A stretch of DNA of 64,000 nucleotides from Paracamarosporium sp. OC-R06-R3 (Eukaryota; Ascomycota; Dothideomycetes; Pleosporales; Didymosphaeriaceae), in contig JACVRA010000336.1 in the NCBI GenBank assembly GCA_019828545.1, positions 16,437 to 80,436 of the forward strand. The letters run 5' to 3'. The notes beneath the pieces are model-generated. The model did not search any database, was not told the DNA's origin, and saw nothing but the letters and a program-made list of their open reading frames with translations. Within the stretch, counting starts at the first letter, position 1. Every line of letters begins with the position of its first letter. The position numbers were made by a program, and so were the translations under genes. Of this stretch, positions 12,801 through 23,020 are shown piece by piece.

Positions 12801-13292
12801 GGCGCGCTGCATGTCCTGGTGCGTCTGCTGAAAGCTGCGATACTGGCCCGCCAGCCCGAGCGAGCTAGAGTCCATGAGCTTCAACGCCACCTCGACCGGC
12901 ACGCAGTTCTCCGAGGTCATGAACTCCCAGTTCTGCCTGATGTACTTGAGCACCTCCTCCATCTGCTGGCTTCCCGGTCCATAGTTTCCTCCGGGACCGC
13001 CTGCACTCCTCGGCCTTTGCTCCCCACTCCTTCTGTTCGCGCGCGAGCGCTCAAGACTGGTCGGCCGCTGCACTTGGGGGGCTTCCTCCTCTTCCTGCGC
13101 AAAGCCCCCATAGCCGCCATAGCCACCTGGGCGACGGCGTCTCTCTCCGCTTGGCCTCTCCGCACTCGGGCGCCTGGAATAATCGTCCTCTGCAGCTCCG
13201 AAGCCGCCGTATCCTCCTTCGCGGGAGTAGCCATTGGTGTAACCCCCGGATCCATTCGTCCTGGAGCGGAAGCCGCCCGGCTCGCGCGACAT
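9882..13292 (-). CDS. SEC8: Exocyst complex component SEC8
   Basis: Subunit of the octameric exocyst that tethers secretory vesicles to the plasma membrane at hyphal tips and septa. About 1085 aa from four exons: 12225-13292, 11745-12179, 10572-11695 and 9882-10512. Introns are 45, 49 and 59 nt; the last has GACTAAC as branch site. The first about 95 residues are low-complexity Gly/Arg/Ser-rich (repeated GGYGG), then comes the conserved Sec8 N-terminal region (LKYIRQNWEFMTSENCVPVE, then AGQYRSFQQTHQDMQRALKAI), largely helical and coiled-coil prone. Length matches fungal Sec8. The ATG at 13292 is the only sensible start. It shares a 505-bp head-to-head promoter with CTR9 and so may be expressed constitutively with it. 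Confidence 0.92.
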
Positions 13293-13797
13293 GGCCCTTG
13301 TATGTATCGAATGCGGATATTCAGGAAGGGTCCAGTTTCATCGTGTTCACAAGGTGTCGTGCGCGTTGCTATCGGAGCATGGTCGAGGGCGCTAGCGGGG
13401 AGCTGGGGCACCTGGGGCACCTGGGGGGTACGCAGTGACGGCCGTGGGACGAATGCAGCAGGGACCGTGTAGCTTGTGTTGTGGAAGAAGCGGCAGTCTC
13501 TGGTTTCCAGCGTGGACGTTTCCAGCTCGAAGTCGCCGTGGCGTCGTCTGGTTGCGTTGCCCGTTCCATGACATACCACCTGTCGCGTTGCGCGTTGCCA
13601 AGGAATGAGCTCCGCGCCCTTTTTCCGCGCCGGCGAAGTAAGTTGTCGCGCCCATCGCCCACGACTGGACACGGCACGCTGCAGCAGCCTCTCTGCTCTC
13701 ACCCTTGATCCCGCGTATCCTGGAGATGCCCCCGTAGCCTGACATCTCCACGCCCCTTCGACCTGATCTTACGCGCCTCGGAGCGCAGCGGTTCACC
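13293..13797. promoter_or_regulatory. Bidirectional promoter region between SEC8 and CTR9
   Basis: A 505-bp GC-rich spacer lies between two start codons facing away from each other. It includes a short direct repeat of CTGGGGCAC at about 13403-13422. Long open frames across it are by-products of high GC, not genes. No specific factor site could be fixed by eye. Confidence 0.5.
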
Positions 13798-16700
13798 ATG
13801 GCTGTCCACAATGGCACCAACGGCGTGAATGGCGCATCGTTTCCTCCTGCACGCTTCTCCAAAGTTCCCGAGTCGATTTCTGTGCCCGTCGCCGACGAGG
13901 ATGGCATCGCCGATATCGATCTCGAGCTGGGGGACATGATTGAGGATGACCCGACCGAGCTACTCACCTTGCTGGAGACGGAACGCAGCGCCAAAACCAC
14001 CTGGGTCACGGTCGCCATAGCATATGCCAAACACAAGAAGCTCGAGGTGGCAATCGAGGTGCTCGCAAAAGCCATTGCCGTCTTCGCCCATGCGCGCAGC
14101 GACGAGAAGCTCAGCATCCTCAATGCGACGTGCTGGCTGTATCTCCTCAAGTGTCGCGAAGCCCCGCGTGTCAACAGTGGTGGGTGGCTGCTCGTGAAAG
14201 AATCGCCCTCGAAACAAGACTGACCAAGGCAGACAACGATCCCGAAATCAAGACCAAGGACCACTATCTCCAAGCGGCCACCGGCGTCATCAACGAAGCC
14301 TCGCGCATCAGTCCCTCATACCCACCGCTCTTTCTCGCGCGCGGCGTTCTCTACCTCTTGCGCGCTTCCATGGCGAAGCAGAGCCCTTCCAATGCGGCCG
14401 GGCCGAACGCCATCAACACTGAGCGCATGGATACACTGAAGCAGGCCGTCAAGTGTTTCGAGGATGCCATCCGGGCCTCGGGCGGCAAGAACCTCATGGC
14501 CAAGATGGGCAAAGCGCGCGTCAGTTACTCCATGGGGAAATACGCAGAGGCTCTGAAGGGATATCAGAGTATTTTGGAAAGCTCTCCTGGCCTAATCGAC
14601 CCCGATCCGCGCATTGGTATTGGCTGCTGTTTCTGGCAGCTCGGCTTCAGAGATGACGCCGCTACCGCATGGCAACGATCGCTCGATCTAAACCCACAAT
14701 CCAAGATTGCTTTGACGCTGCTCGGTCTCCACACTTTGAACAAGACGTCTCATCTTCCTGCGACAGACCCTTCGTTCGCAAGCCTAACCAAGAAATCCAT
14801 TACCGACTACATTGTCCCTTCGGTCAAATTGGACAACAAATACCCCCTCACGTGCGCAACTCTCAGCAAGTGGTACAACATCACCAAGGATATGGCCAAG
14901 GTAGAAACGCTCTCCCGACGCGCCATCGAACTCACGGATGTGAATGCTATAGCGAGTGACGGCTGGTATCAACTTGCAAGGAAAGAGCACCAGCTTGGGG
15001 ACACAAGCAAGGCCACAGACTACTACCAAAGATCCGACCTTGCCCGTGGAGGTGATAATGCCGGATACATACCGGCCAAGTTTGGATCTGCTCAACTGCG
15101 AGTACTGAAGCACGACTACGACGGGGCTAAGTTCCGCTTGGAGAAGATACTGCAACAACAATCGCCTGCTGTTGAAGCGCAGACTCTCCTCGGAACGCTT
15201 TACGCCGAGGATGTCTTCTCCGGACAGACTGGGAAATCATCCGAGGACAAGTCGACCGAGCTGAAGAAGGCATTGAAATATCTGGAAGACGTTCAAAAGG
15301 CATGGAAGGACCCGAAGAAGAAGCTGACTCCTGACCCGTCAGTCTTGCTCAACCTCGCCAGACTGTATGAGACCGAACACCCAGAAAAGAGCTTAAAATG
15401 CCTCGAAGAAGTCGAACAGATTGAGCTGGATGGCATACCTGAAGAGGACTATCCAGACATCGAAGACGAAGCAGAACGCAAGAATGCACTTCGCGAGTTG
15501 TTGCCACCCCAGCTGCTCAACAACATGGCATGTTTCCACTACCAGGCTGAGCGTTACCTGCGCGCACGAGACTTGTTCCAAGCGGCCCTCCAGGGTTGCG
15601 TCAAAGCTGCAGACAGAGACGAGAGTATCGACACGGATGCGCTTGTTACATCCATCAGCTACAACTTGGGCCGAACGTACGAGGCCGAGGGGATGTTGAA
15701 CGAAGCCAAGGATGTTTTCGAGGGGCTCCAAAAGCGCCATCCGAACTACATCGATGCACGGATTCGCCTAGCATATATTGCCCTTCGGCAGCAACCCACA
15801 GACGAGGGTCCAAAGGCCGTAAAGGAACTCGTCAGGGGGCATGAAGACAACCTGGAAGTTCGCGCCCTATACGGCTGGTACGCGAATAAATCAAAGAAGC
15901 GAGGTGTGCCTTTTGCAGAAGACCAGGAACAACGACACTACAAGCATACATTGCAGAAGTTCGACAAGCACGACACATATTCCCTCACTGGCATGGGTAA
16001 TATCCACCTCGCCATTGCTCGAGAAATGCGACGAGATACCGAGCAAGATAAAGAGAAGAAGCGGAAAATGTACGAACGGGCTGTCGAGTTCTTCAATAAA
16101 GTATTAGAACTTGATCCAAGGAATGCGTATGCGGCACAAGGTATCGCAATTGCTCTAGCGGAGGACAAGAAAGACCATTCGACAAGCCTTCAGATATTCA
16201 CCAAGGTTAAGGACACCCTCAAAGACTTCAACGTGTACATGAACTTAGGACATACGTACGGCGAGCTGAAACAGTACGCTCGTGCCATCGAAAACGTAAG
16301 TTTGCTCTACCGTCTTCAACAACCTACTAACATGATACAGTACGAAATCGCCCTAGCCAAGAAACCTCACGATCTGAACATTATAGCATGTCTCGGCCGT
16401 GTCTGGTTCATACGAGGAAAAAGCGATCAAAGCCTAGCCTACATGAAGACCGCACTGGACTACTCACAACAAGCTCTCAAACTAGCCCCCAATCAAAACC
16501 ACTTGCAGTTCAACGTAGCGTTCGTGCAGTTCCAGATTGCACTACTTGTCTACACCCTAAAGGACACCCAGCGTACACTCGCAGATGTCGAGGAAGCGCA
16601 GCAGGGCTTGGAAGAAGCAATCAAGATGTTCGAAGCCGTCGCCAACTCGGAAAACCCACCGTACCCCAAAGACGATATCATTCAGCGCGCGAACATGGGT

Positions 16701-17447
16701 CGCAACACCATGGCCAAACAGCTCCAGCGAACCCACGACAAACAAGCTGAGTATGAGAAGGAGAACGCAGATAAGCTCCAACAAGCCCGCGAAGCTCGCG
16801 AAGCCGAGATCAAGAAGCGCGAAGACGAGAAACGCAAAGCTGCCGAGGAACAAGCCGAGCGCGCGCGCAAGATCCTCGAAGAGCGCCAGAAGCTCGAGGA
16901 GCGCGACAGGGAATACATGGAGCGGCGCGTTGAGGAGGAACGCCGCCGCCAGGAGCTCATCGACGACAGCGAGATGCGGAAGAGCGAGCGCCGTGCGAAA
17001 GGCGGCAAGGGCGGGAAAAGAAAGAAGAAGGGCGACGCCGACGACTCGGATTCAGACGGGGCTGCTTCGGACTCAGACGCCAGCGCCAAGCCCCGCCGGC
17101 GCAGGAACAAGAGCCCTGGTTCTGGCACCGACGGTCTCTCAGACGAGGAACGCCCCCGCGCCAAAAAGCGCAAGTTGGCACGCAAGAGCGAGCCCGTAGG
17201 CAAATACAAATCCGCCGAGTTCGTTGACGATGACAGTGATGATGCCCTCCCTGATGCGCCGGCCGACGCAGATGCAGACGCGCCGCCCAGCAACGCGGCG
17301 AGCGACAGCGGCGATGATGTTTCAGCCCCGCGAGCAGGCGGACGCAAGCGCATCATCGACGAGGATGAAGATGAGGACGACGATGCGGTGCTGAACAATA
17401 CAAATGGCGATGGTGCTGTGGCCGCAGACGAAGACGAAGATGAGTAG
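13798..17447 (+). CDS. CTR9: RNA polymerase II-associated Paf1 complex subunit CTR9 (TPR protein)
   Basis: Nuclear scaffold subunit of the Paf1 complex, which couples Pol II elongation to H2B ubiquitination and H3K4/K36 methylation. About 1183 aa from three exons: 13798-14179, 14233-16295 and 16341-17447. The first intron (53 nt, branch GACTGAC) restores KCREAPRV..DHYLQAAT. The second (45 nt, GTAAGT..CTAAC..ACAG) is a multiple of three and open, so it could be missed by frame alone. The body is a long run of tetratricopeptide repeats (for example SRISPSYPPLFLARGVLYLL, then tandem helical pairs to about residue 860). It is followed by a highly charged coiled coil rich in E/K/R, then a Ser/Asp-rich acidic tail ending in runs of Glu and Asp, all typical of Ctr9. 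N-terminal KSTW-like and WVTVAIAYAK segments also match. Confidence 0.93.
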
Positions 17448-17696
17448 TCAGTCCTTTCTTGCCCCGTGCCAGACACTTTCTATCATTTTCTGGGCGTGAG
17501 TGGATTTATTTTGCATCAGCGCGGAGGCGTTTCACGGTTGGGTTGTGAGATATATTTGTATACCACGATTTAAAATCCAAGGAGAGTGTAGTATATTTAG
17601 CTTAGGAAGAATTCATGGTCTGTCATGTTCTGTGTGCCTCAATCGCTCATAATACCCTCTCCAATATAGGACCCGTTGAAATAACCTTGAGTCACT
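17448..17696. other. Intergenic 3' region of CTR9
   Basis: Short stretch after the CTR9 stop, AT-richer than the exons, with no gene seen. Confidence 0.5.
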
Positions 17697-18100
17697 TCTT
17701 TCGGCCGCCAATGAATCTCCCAATCTCTGGGGAGTAGTGCTTCACCCACAGTTGCTCTCCAGTCACGATATCCTCAAAAGGAAGTCCCGTCAGATTCCCG
17801 GTATCCTCGGTGTGCTGATATTTTCCTAGAAGATACCGCATCGTTTCAAGAGCTCTATAGGAGTACCAGTCGAGCTAGACATGATGATATGTAAAGAAGG
17901 AGCGGCTTCAGGGCGTAAAGCGACAGCCTATCTTCAAATTCGCCCACCGGCTCGCTTGGTCGTTGGTATTCGAAATAGGCACCGCAATAGTCCCGTTCAT
18001 GCATACGATGATGCAGCTGCGCGCCTGTACATGCTTGTGGACGTGGCACGTTCTTGACCCACTTCCTTAGTAATGCGTTCGCCTTTCTGGAGGCCTAATA
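17697..18100 (-). pseudogene. Remnant resembling the C-terminus of a fructosamine/ketosamine kinase
   Basis: Two open stretches in different frames look like one protein end. One (about 17880-18100) reads ERDYCGAYFEYQRP then SEPVGEFEDRLSLYALKPLL. The other (about 17697-17868) reads RALETMRYLLGKYQ and ends in HYSPEIGRFIGGRKK before a stop at 17697. The order SEP..EFEDR..LYAL..MRYL..KY is what I recall for the C-terminal part of fungal fructosamine-3-kinase-like proteins. The frame changes by one between them and no intron of normal size fits. No catalytic kinase core (HGD or DxD) is visible upstream, so it looks like a truncated, frameshifted remnant. A divergent short gene with unresolved introns is the alternative. 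Family naming is tentative. Confidence 0.4.
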
Positions 18101-18296
18101 TGTGGATTAGGTGATAATCTACCCGTATATCCACTATCTTCATCTGCCATGCCATGCCTACCTGATCAAGCATTCTAAACCCCAATCACAAGAGGAGCGC
18201 TGTGTGAAATATATTCATCAAATCTATCATAGAAACTTGCTAGTATGTGTGGCTGAGGTAACTGTTTGCTATCCCAGTCGTGTAATGATACAGTGC
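18101..18296. other. Short intergenic stretch between the kinase-like remnant and the MFS gene
   Basis: No kinase core or other coding sequence was recognised here. One could speculate that further decayed parts of the upstream remnant lie in it, but nothing supports that directly. Confidence 0.4.
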
Positions 18297-19982
18297 TTAT
18301 ACATCCTTCTCATCCTCATTGGCTCTCTCCATTGCAATCAGGAGAAGGGCAGCTTCCTTCGCATATTTACATTTCAATCGAATCTTCTCGCCATGTCTAT
18401 ACATCAAAACGGGAAACGGAACACAAATCAATGTTAGAAATGCCGGTATTGAACTTGCCCAGTGGATCCCAAGATTATCGTACATTTGATGAGTAAAGAG
18501 AGGGAAAGCCGCACCGAAAAATGCCCGATACATGGCAGTAGCAGCCATAACCGACGCGGCGTAGATGGTGTATGCATCGACAAGGTAGTTTAATATGGAT
18601 ATGAAGACAAGGACCATGCCAAACCCAAATCCGGAAGAAAGGATAATACTTGCTGACCAGTGGATACTAGGAAAGCTCGTCCAGGCAAAAGCAAACATGC
18701 TAATAGGTAGTACAAAGCCTCCTATAATTGCTGGGGGCAGTCGGTGCTCAGGAGTCACGTCCTTGCCATGTGCCTTGTATCGATTGTTGTCTCTGATGAT
18801 GTACACAAGAGCGACCAAGGTGCCAACAGTGACGCCCAAGAAAGCCAGTCCACCAATACCTTCGTTCCAGCCTCGGAGGTCCTGATAAATAATCGGAAAG
18901 GCGCCCATGAGCATGTAAAGTGTGCCGTAGAGTATTGCTAGGTATGTCGAGGCGATTAATACGATCGGCTCGCGGAATAGGAGAACCCAAGGACGTCGTA
19001 AAGCCTTAGCAAAGACTTCTGTAACAGAAGCCGGGCCATTGTGTTTGACAAGAATACTAATGTACCTCCTTCCAGTCTCTTTCGACAACTGCTCTGCTTT
19101 CCGTTGAAGGATGACTGGGCCGTATGTTTCCGACAATGTGAAAGCGCCAATAATCCACACAATTCCGATATAGATGGCCATCACACCCTGTACCCATCTC
19201 CAGCCTATCGTGATGCTGATGAAGCCTCCCACAAGCGGGCCGACGAGGGGTCCAAGGAAAGGTGCCGTAGAGAAGAGAGACATCGCGACACCCCGCTCAT
19301 GAGGTCCAAACATGTCCGCAATGAATCCTCCGGAGTTCGTCAATGGAGAGGACCCAAAAGCGCCTGCAAAAAATCGGAACACCACCAGCGAAGCCATGGA
19401 ATTTGCCCCTGCGCATCCGGCAACAAAAGCTACCATGATAGCATGCGTAATTGTGTACCATATTGTTCGGCCGTATAGTTCGGACAGTGGTGCCCAAAGG
19501 GGCGGTCCAACTGCAAAACCCAAAACGTAGATCGCAAGCCCGAGGGCGTAGACTTCCTGGCTGCAGCCAAATTCCTTTATGATCTCCTCAGCAGAACCAG
19601 AGTACGCAGCAGACGTCATGGTTACCGCGAACACGGACATAGTCACCACGAAGACAATGTACCATTTCTTGACTGGAGAGAAGTTCCTCGGGTTGTCAGG
19701 ATCGTTCTGGCTGAATTCGACGAGGAACGGGTCTGTGTCTGTTCCGGATCCGTCATAGGCATTTCGTGACTCTGAGTTATGCGCACGGCGACCGAAGTAG
19801 TGAGTGCCAGAGGATTTGTTTCCGATGGTCTTTATATTTGGAAGATGCTCGGTTGAAAGCGCTCGAGCGGGCGTCGTGACGTCGTCGCATGCTTCGGAGT
19901 CTGTGGAGCTTTCCGACGCTTCACTTGGTAGGTGCTTGCTTCGGCTCTGTTCGTCTTGTGAGAATCGCTGTTGATTGGACAT
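18297..19982 (-). CDS. MFS drug:H+ antiporter-type transporter (DHA1)
   Basis: Plasma-membrane transporter of about 561 aa with 12 predicted helices, family known for drug, polyamine and fungal metabolite efflux. A polar, Ser-rich N-tail leads into the signature NDPDNPRNF and KKWYIVFVVTMSVFAVTM (helix 1). The DHA1 loop-2 motif reads GPPLWAPLSELYGR, and motif C is recognisable around APFLGPLVGPLVGGFI. It has no introns. The true start is MSNQQRF at 19982; the frame extends further upstream without a better ATG. It is divergent from a Zn2Cys6 regulator at 20795 with about 810 bp between, an arrangement often seen when the regulator controls the transporter (inference). Substrate is not predictable from sequence. 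Confidence 0.88.
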   Translation of the reverse strand: MSNQQRFSQDEQSRSKHLPSEASESSTDSEACDDVTTPARALSTEHLPNIKTIGNKSSGTHYFGRRAHNSESRNAYDGSGTDTDPFLVEFSQNDPDNPRNFSPVKKWYIVFVVTMSVFAVTMTSAAYSGSAEEIIKEFGCSQEVYALGLAIYVLGFAVGPPLWAPLSELYGRTIWYTITHAIMVAFVAGCAGANSMASLVVFRFFAGAFGSSPLTNSGGFIADMFGPHERGVAMSLFSTAPFLGPLVGPLVGGFISITIGWRWVQGVMAIYIGIVWIIGAFTLSETYGPVILQRKAEQLSKETGRRYISILVKHNGPASVTEVFAKALRRPWVLLFREPIVLIASTYLAILYGTLYMLMGAFPIIYQDLRGWNEGIGGLAFLGVTVGTLVALVYIIRDNNRYKAHGKDVTPEHRLPPAIIGGFVLPISMFAFAWTSFPSIHWSASIILSSGFGFGMVLVFISILNYLVDAYTIYAASVMAATAMYRAFFGAAFPLFTHQMYDNLGIHWASSIPAFLTLICVPFPVLMYRHGEKIRLKCKYAKEAALLLIAMERANEDEKDV

Positions 19983-20794
19983 GTCGAAAAAGATCATAAA
20001 TAAGCAGATGTGCTTAACCAAGTCAATGGAGCGATGTGCAAGTACTTAGCAACGTGTGACCGAGAGGATAAGCATGGACATACACAGCATACTGATTGCC
20101 GGTATTTGTATTGCTCAATGAGAGTATCTTCTCGGAGGCTGGCGATTTAGGGTCCTACCCGCTCGGGGGGCGTTCGGAACTGGTGTTCATTGGCTGCTGA
20201 TTTCGGAACGGCTGACTATTGGCTCGTGATCTTTTGTCGATCTGCTGCGTTCTCTGCCAATGATCCCGCCTTGCCCATGTCAGAGGATATGGGCCGCTCG
20301 CGGGCTGAACTACGCTGCGTCCACTGTAGCTTCGATACATACTTCCTCCCAGTCAGATAGCATTATCTCGCTTCTCCGGCATTTGATTAACTATTAAATT
20401 TAAAAGGCAGCCTACCTTGTACTACTGCCACTATACAGCTGGCTAAGATTGAAAGCCTTGTCTATGAGTATGAGCTTTTCCGTGATCTTCATGGTGAACG
20501 ATAGCGGATGAAACCCACACCAGATAAGCAACGTCAGGGCCACGCAATCTTTATAAGTGTCGGTAGCCATGTACATGCTTCTCTCGCATGCTTAACAACA
20601 GCAAGCTACAGACAGCGCCTTATCATCTATTACCTGTTATCCATCCCACAATGATTCTTACTAGATACGTCTTAGTGGGTTTAGGTTTCTAGTTAGCGTC
20701 ACCGGCACTTCCGACGTCCCAGCCGCTCCCACTGCACACTTCTGTATCCTCTCTCTCTAGTCTCTAAACTTCTAAATAACCGAAGAAAGTTGTA
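19983..20794. promoter_or_regulatory. Shared upstream region of transporter and Zn2Cys6 regulator
   Basis: An 812-bp spacer between divergent genes. On the transporter side it carries three CCAAT-type boxes: ATTGG at 20189-20193 and 20218-20222, and CCAAT at 20257-20261. These are candidate sites for the fungal CCAAT-binding (HAP) complex. The boxes are seen; function is inferred. Confidence 0.4.
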
Positions 20795-23020
20795 ATGCTG
20801 CCTGTAGCTCTAGGGTCTAGGCGATATAAGGTCAATGTGGCGTGCGAGCTTTGCCGACGCAGAAAAGTGAAATGTGACGGCATTCGACCCGGTATGTGAG
20901 GCCAATGAAGTCTTCCTGAAGCTCTGATGAGCATTACCTTCATGCGCGATTGATGCTTATTAAAAAAGCCTGTGGAAACTGCCAGAAGAAGCAGAGCCTT
21001 CGTAATAGCTGCATCTATCGAGAAGCTCATTCTGATGGCTTGACCGACGGACAACACAGTGGCAATTCAGCTCCTGACTCCAATACTTCGCCTTCCTCAC
21101 CCTCGAACTTCCCATTATTAAACAAAGAATGGTCACTAATTCCAGGCTTACATTATTCGGAAGGGCAACAATCTACATCAGCATCCACACCTTCTCAAGG
21201 GCTCCATTCTGATTCAAGCCACTCTAATGTCCAGCAAAAGCGAAATACTACCGATACATACGGAGAGGTCAGCAATCAGGCTTTCACCGTTGAGCTAGGA
21301 GCCGCTGTCGAATCAAGGTTAGGATTACCAGCAGGAGGTGTCCCAGGGCTGGTTTCGGTTACCAGTGCGCCGTTCTTTCCTGCAGCTCAGAACAATTGGG
21401 CAACCGGCAACATTGGCGATCTTGACTTCGTCCTTCCACCGAGACGCCATGCAGATATACTATTAGACCTTTTCTGGCGTCATGTGCATCCTCTGGAACC
21501 ATTTCTCGATCAAGATCAATTTCAAAGTTGCTATGAGGGGCTCTTTGCTGGCACTCTGAATACCGCTGATGAGCGTGTATTTTTCAGCATCCTTAATGTT
21601 GTTTTCGCGCTGGCCACTCAACTTCATGAATCATCAGATCCGGTGCAAAGACATCAGACCAGCAGCACGTACTTCCAGCGGGCGTGGAATACACTGCATC
21701 GCCCGAAAGCAATGATCTGGGAAGAACCTTGTCTCGGGCTTGTTCAGTGCCTCCTGCTCATGGCGTCCTACCTCAAGTGCGCAAATAATACGCATCAGAC
21801 CTGGATGGTCGCTGGGTTGGCAATCCTTGTAGCGCAGTCTCTTGGGCTACATCGTTTGGGTTCATTCTTGGGGTCCAGTACAAGTGAGATGAGAAGACAA
21901 ACACAGGTGTGGTTAGCATGTGTCTATATAGACAGGTAAGCAAACTTACCACTCGTATTACTGTTTTGTAGCAATATGTGCAAGTGACTGATGCCCACAC
22001 AAGGCAGTTTTCAATAACATATGGGAGAGCAGCCATGGTTCCCAAGAACCAAGCTCTCTCAGCTATAGATGCATGCCGCAAGGACATCGAAATTCAACCA
22101 AGCTCTCTAACCAACGAGTACCTCTTAAGTATAGCGGAACTTTACGAGATCATTCATAACGCTGTATCCCTTCTTTATGACCAGAGTTCAACGCCAAGTA
22201 GATTTTCCGATAGAGTTGGATTTCTACAATTCGAAAAGAACAGGGAAGCCCACGAAATTGCATTGCATTATGACAGCACTCTCTCCAAGTGGGAGCAAGA
22301 CCTGCCTTCACATCTGCAACCTGGAGTGAACTATTCTTCCAATGGGGAAATGCATCAGAAGCAAGCCATTGCTCTTCATCTTCGGTAAGCCATTCCGCAT
22401 GCTGAGCTACTGCCAATGATTTCAGTGAGTGGTCGATTTGACAAACCCATTCCAGCATTGCGCATATACGTATCATCCTCTTTCGACCACTTTTAGTACA
22501 GTTTTGTATTTCAAGATCTTCCGAATCAACAAATGGTCACCTCAACCAAGGTCTAGCTCCTCGTTTAGTGCGGGATTGTGCTTATCTGTGTGTTTCGAAT
22601 GCGCAATTAGTGATCAAATTGATCTCAGATCACGAGAAAGAAGGTGGTAATATCGACCTCATACCAGCGTGGTGGTACCGGGTCTATTATACTCATTTGG
22701 CTGCGACTGTGCTTATTGCGGCAAAATTACACCCTGATCTCTCAGTGCAACTCGAAGTATTGGAAGCTTGGGACCGCGCCATTTCTATACTAGAAGCACA
22801 CAAACACTTCAGTCCATTCATTCCGCAATCTATCACAGCTTTGCAGAACATCTCGAACAAGGTTTGGGAAACGCATGACACAACTGTGCAGAGCAATGAT
22901 GCTATGTCGGACGGGCATTCGAACGCATTTATGGAAGACTTATTCCGGGACATAGGCTTTCATCCGAACAATCCTTCATTCGGTCCGGATGATATGTACT
23001 GGGTCAACGATATTCCTTAA
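20795..23020 (+). CDS. Zn2Cys6 transcription factor with fungal-specific regulatory domain
   Basis: Predicted nuclear regulator of about 669 aa. Four exons: 20795-20891, 20969-21935, 22004-22384 and 22456-23020. Introns are 77, 68 and 71 nt. The first intron interrupts the zinc cluster; spliced, cysteines fall at residues 17, 20, 27, 34, 37 and 47 (C-X2-C-X6-C-X6-C-X2-C-X9-C). A Ser/Pro-rich linker follows, then the fungal transcription-factor middle domain with FWRHVHPLEPFLDQDQF and CVYIDR joined across intron 2 to QFSITYGRAAMV. It also has LHLR joined to IAHIRIILFRPLL across intron 3. These joins match the usual order of the domain, which supports the splice model. Intron 2 needs an AAG acceptor at 22003, slightly unusual. 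It is divergent from the DHA1 transporter and may regulate it. Confidence 0.87.

Noticed and set aside
16682..17476. 264-aa Ser-rich antisense frame
   Set aside because: Mirror of the Glu/Asp/Lys-rich CTR9 tail; low complexity and no start context.
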